From Odontocerum albicorne (Eukaryota; Arthropoda; Insecta; Trichoptera; Odontoceridae): a DNA stretch of 64,000 nt. The stretch's first letter is position 1, and every line of letters begins with the position of its first letter. The translations under genes and the position numbers were made by a program. Below the pieces are notes generated by a model. That model saw only the letters and a list, made by a program, of their open reading frames with translations, searched no databases and was not told the origin of the DNA. This document shows, one piece after another, positions 63,061-64,000 of the stretch. The stretch spans positions 3,305,366-3,369,365 of the forward strand of contig OX463846.1 in the NCBI GenBank assembly GCA_949825065.1. The letters are read 5' to 3'.

Positions 63061-64000
63061 ATTGTCACTCTATGTCATGTATGTTTGTCGTACTGCGTTA
63101 AACATTGTTAATCTATGTCACGTATGTTTGTCATACTCTGTTATACATTGTTACTCTATGTCACTATCGGTTTTAGTGAAATATATTATAAACATATTTA
63201 ATAGAAAAAAATCAAATATACCCTGTTATATTATACATTGTTAATATATGTCGCGTATGTGTGTCGTATTCTGTTATACATTGTTACTCGGTGTCATGTA
63301 TATTTGTCATACTCTGTTATACATTGTTACTCTATGTCACTATCGGTTTTAGTGAAATATATTATAAACATAGTTAATAGAACAATAAATCAAATATACC
63401 CTGTTATACATTGTTACTCTATGTCACTATCGGTTTTAGTGAAATATATTATAAACATTGTTAATAGAACAATAAATCAAATATACCCTGTTATACATTG
63501 TTACTCTATGTCACTATCGATTTTAGTGAAATATATTATAAACATAGTTAATAGAACAGTAAATCAAATATACCCTGTTATACATTGTTACTCTATGTCA
63601 CTATCGGTTTTAGTGAAATATATTATAAACATAGTTAATATAACAATAAATCAAATATACCCTGTTATACATTGTTACTCTATGTCACTATCGGTTTTAG
63701 TGAAATATATTATATACATAGTTAAAAGAACAATAAATCAAATATACCCTGTTATACATTGTTACTCTATGTCACTATCGGTTTTAGTGAAATATATTAT
63801 ATACATAGTTAATAGAACAATAAATCAAATATACCCTGTTATACATTGTTACTCTATGTCACTATCGGTTTTAGTGAAATATATTATATACATAGTTAAT
63901 AGAACAATAAATCAAATATACCCTGTTATACATTGTTACTCTATGTCACAATCGGTTTTAGTGAAATATATTTTATACATAGTTAACAGAACAATAAATC
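63050..64000 (+). repeat. 87-bp satellite array running off the window
   Basis: The unit is CCCTGTTATACATTGTTACT, CTATGTCACTATCGGTTTTA, GTGAAATATATTATAAACAT, AGTTAATAGAACAATAAATC and AAATATA, 87 bp. Regular units start at 63399, 63486, 63573 and so on to the last base. The first 350 bp are a disordered edge with shorter or partial units. No gene. Confidence 0.95.

Overview
The window looks like intergenic or intronic DNA from a large, AT-rich, transposon-dense insect genome. The basis is its one host-type coding exon (an insect tachykinin-receptor-like GPCR segment with splice sites) and its mixture of mariner, piggyBac-like, hAT, Copia, Penelope-like, R1-like, RTE-like and Jockey/CR1-like elements. 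There is no bacterial gene organisation, no operon, no CRISPR array, and no rRNA or tRNA gene that I can support. I cannot name the species.

Layout. 1-5 kb: repeat fragments, a LINE tail, a Penelope-like endonuclease remnant, an hAT MITE with an 8-bp target duplication, and an internally deleted mariner inside a tandem duplication that carries a tRNA-like SINE. 5-13 kb: a LINE-A tail split by a TTAA-flanked MITE, a Tc1/mariner MITE, a second LINE-A copy, a 1.2-kb array of a 41-bp satellite, an RTE-like tail and another TTAA MITE. 13.3-15.1 kb: a full-length mariner with one uninterrupted transposase frame, itself inserted in a TTAA MITE. 16-18 kb: LINE-A, a SINE, a small Copia derivative with LTRs and target duplication, and a foldback MITE. 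19-25 kb: a LINE tail, a decayed Tc1/mariner-superfamily transposase, an R1-like reverse-transcriptase fragment and two TTAA-flanked elements. 25.6-32.6 kb: an hAT MITE, LINE tails, a possible solo LTR and an extremely AT-rich element. 33-44 kb: SINEs, a second foldback, a 34-35-bp array, two deleted mariners, a LINE inserted in a minisatellite, and LINE-A and LINE-B tails. 44.8-51 kb: LINE tails, two minisatellites and an RTE-like tail. 51.1-51.35 kb: the GPCR exon. 51.4-63 kb: more LINE tails, an RNase H fragment, a tandem array of Penelope-type 3' units ending in a long palindrome, a TTAA MITE, a 22-bp minisatellite, the second AT-rich element and a second Penelope remnant. 63.05-64 kb: an 87-bp satellite that runs off the window.

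How the parts relate. Almost everything is mobile DNA at different stages of decay. Most LINE copies are 5'-truncated 3' ends, as expected from target-primed reverse transcription. The SINE family appears to share its 3' tail with LINE-A, which suggests LINE-A mobilised it. Several nested insertions give relative ages: mariner into a TTAA MITE, a TTAA MITE into LINE-A, mariner into a SINE duplication, and a LINE into a minisatellite. The only clear host coding sequence is the receptor exon; the rest of that gene is not visible here. I found no evidence for a wholly new biological system. The most unusual structures are the long palindrome ending the Penelope-unit array, the apparent SINE-LINE tail partnership, the 27-bp duplication around one TTAA MITE, and the higher-order organisation of two minisatellites. 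LINE-A to LINE-I are labels made for this annotation.
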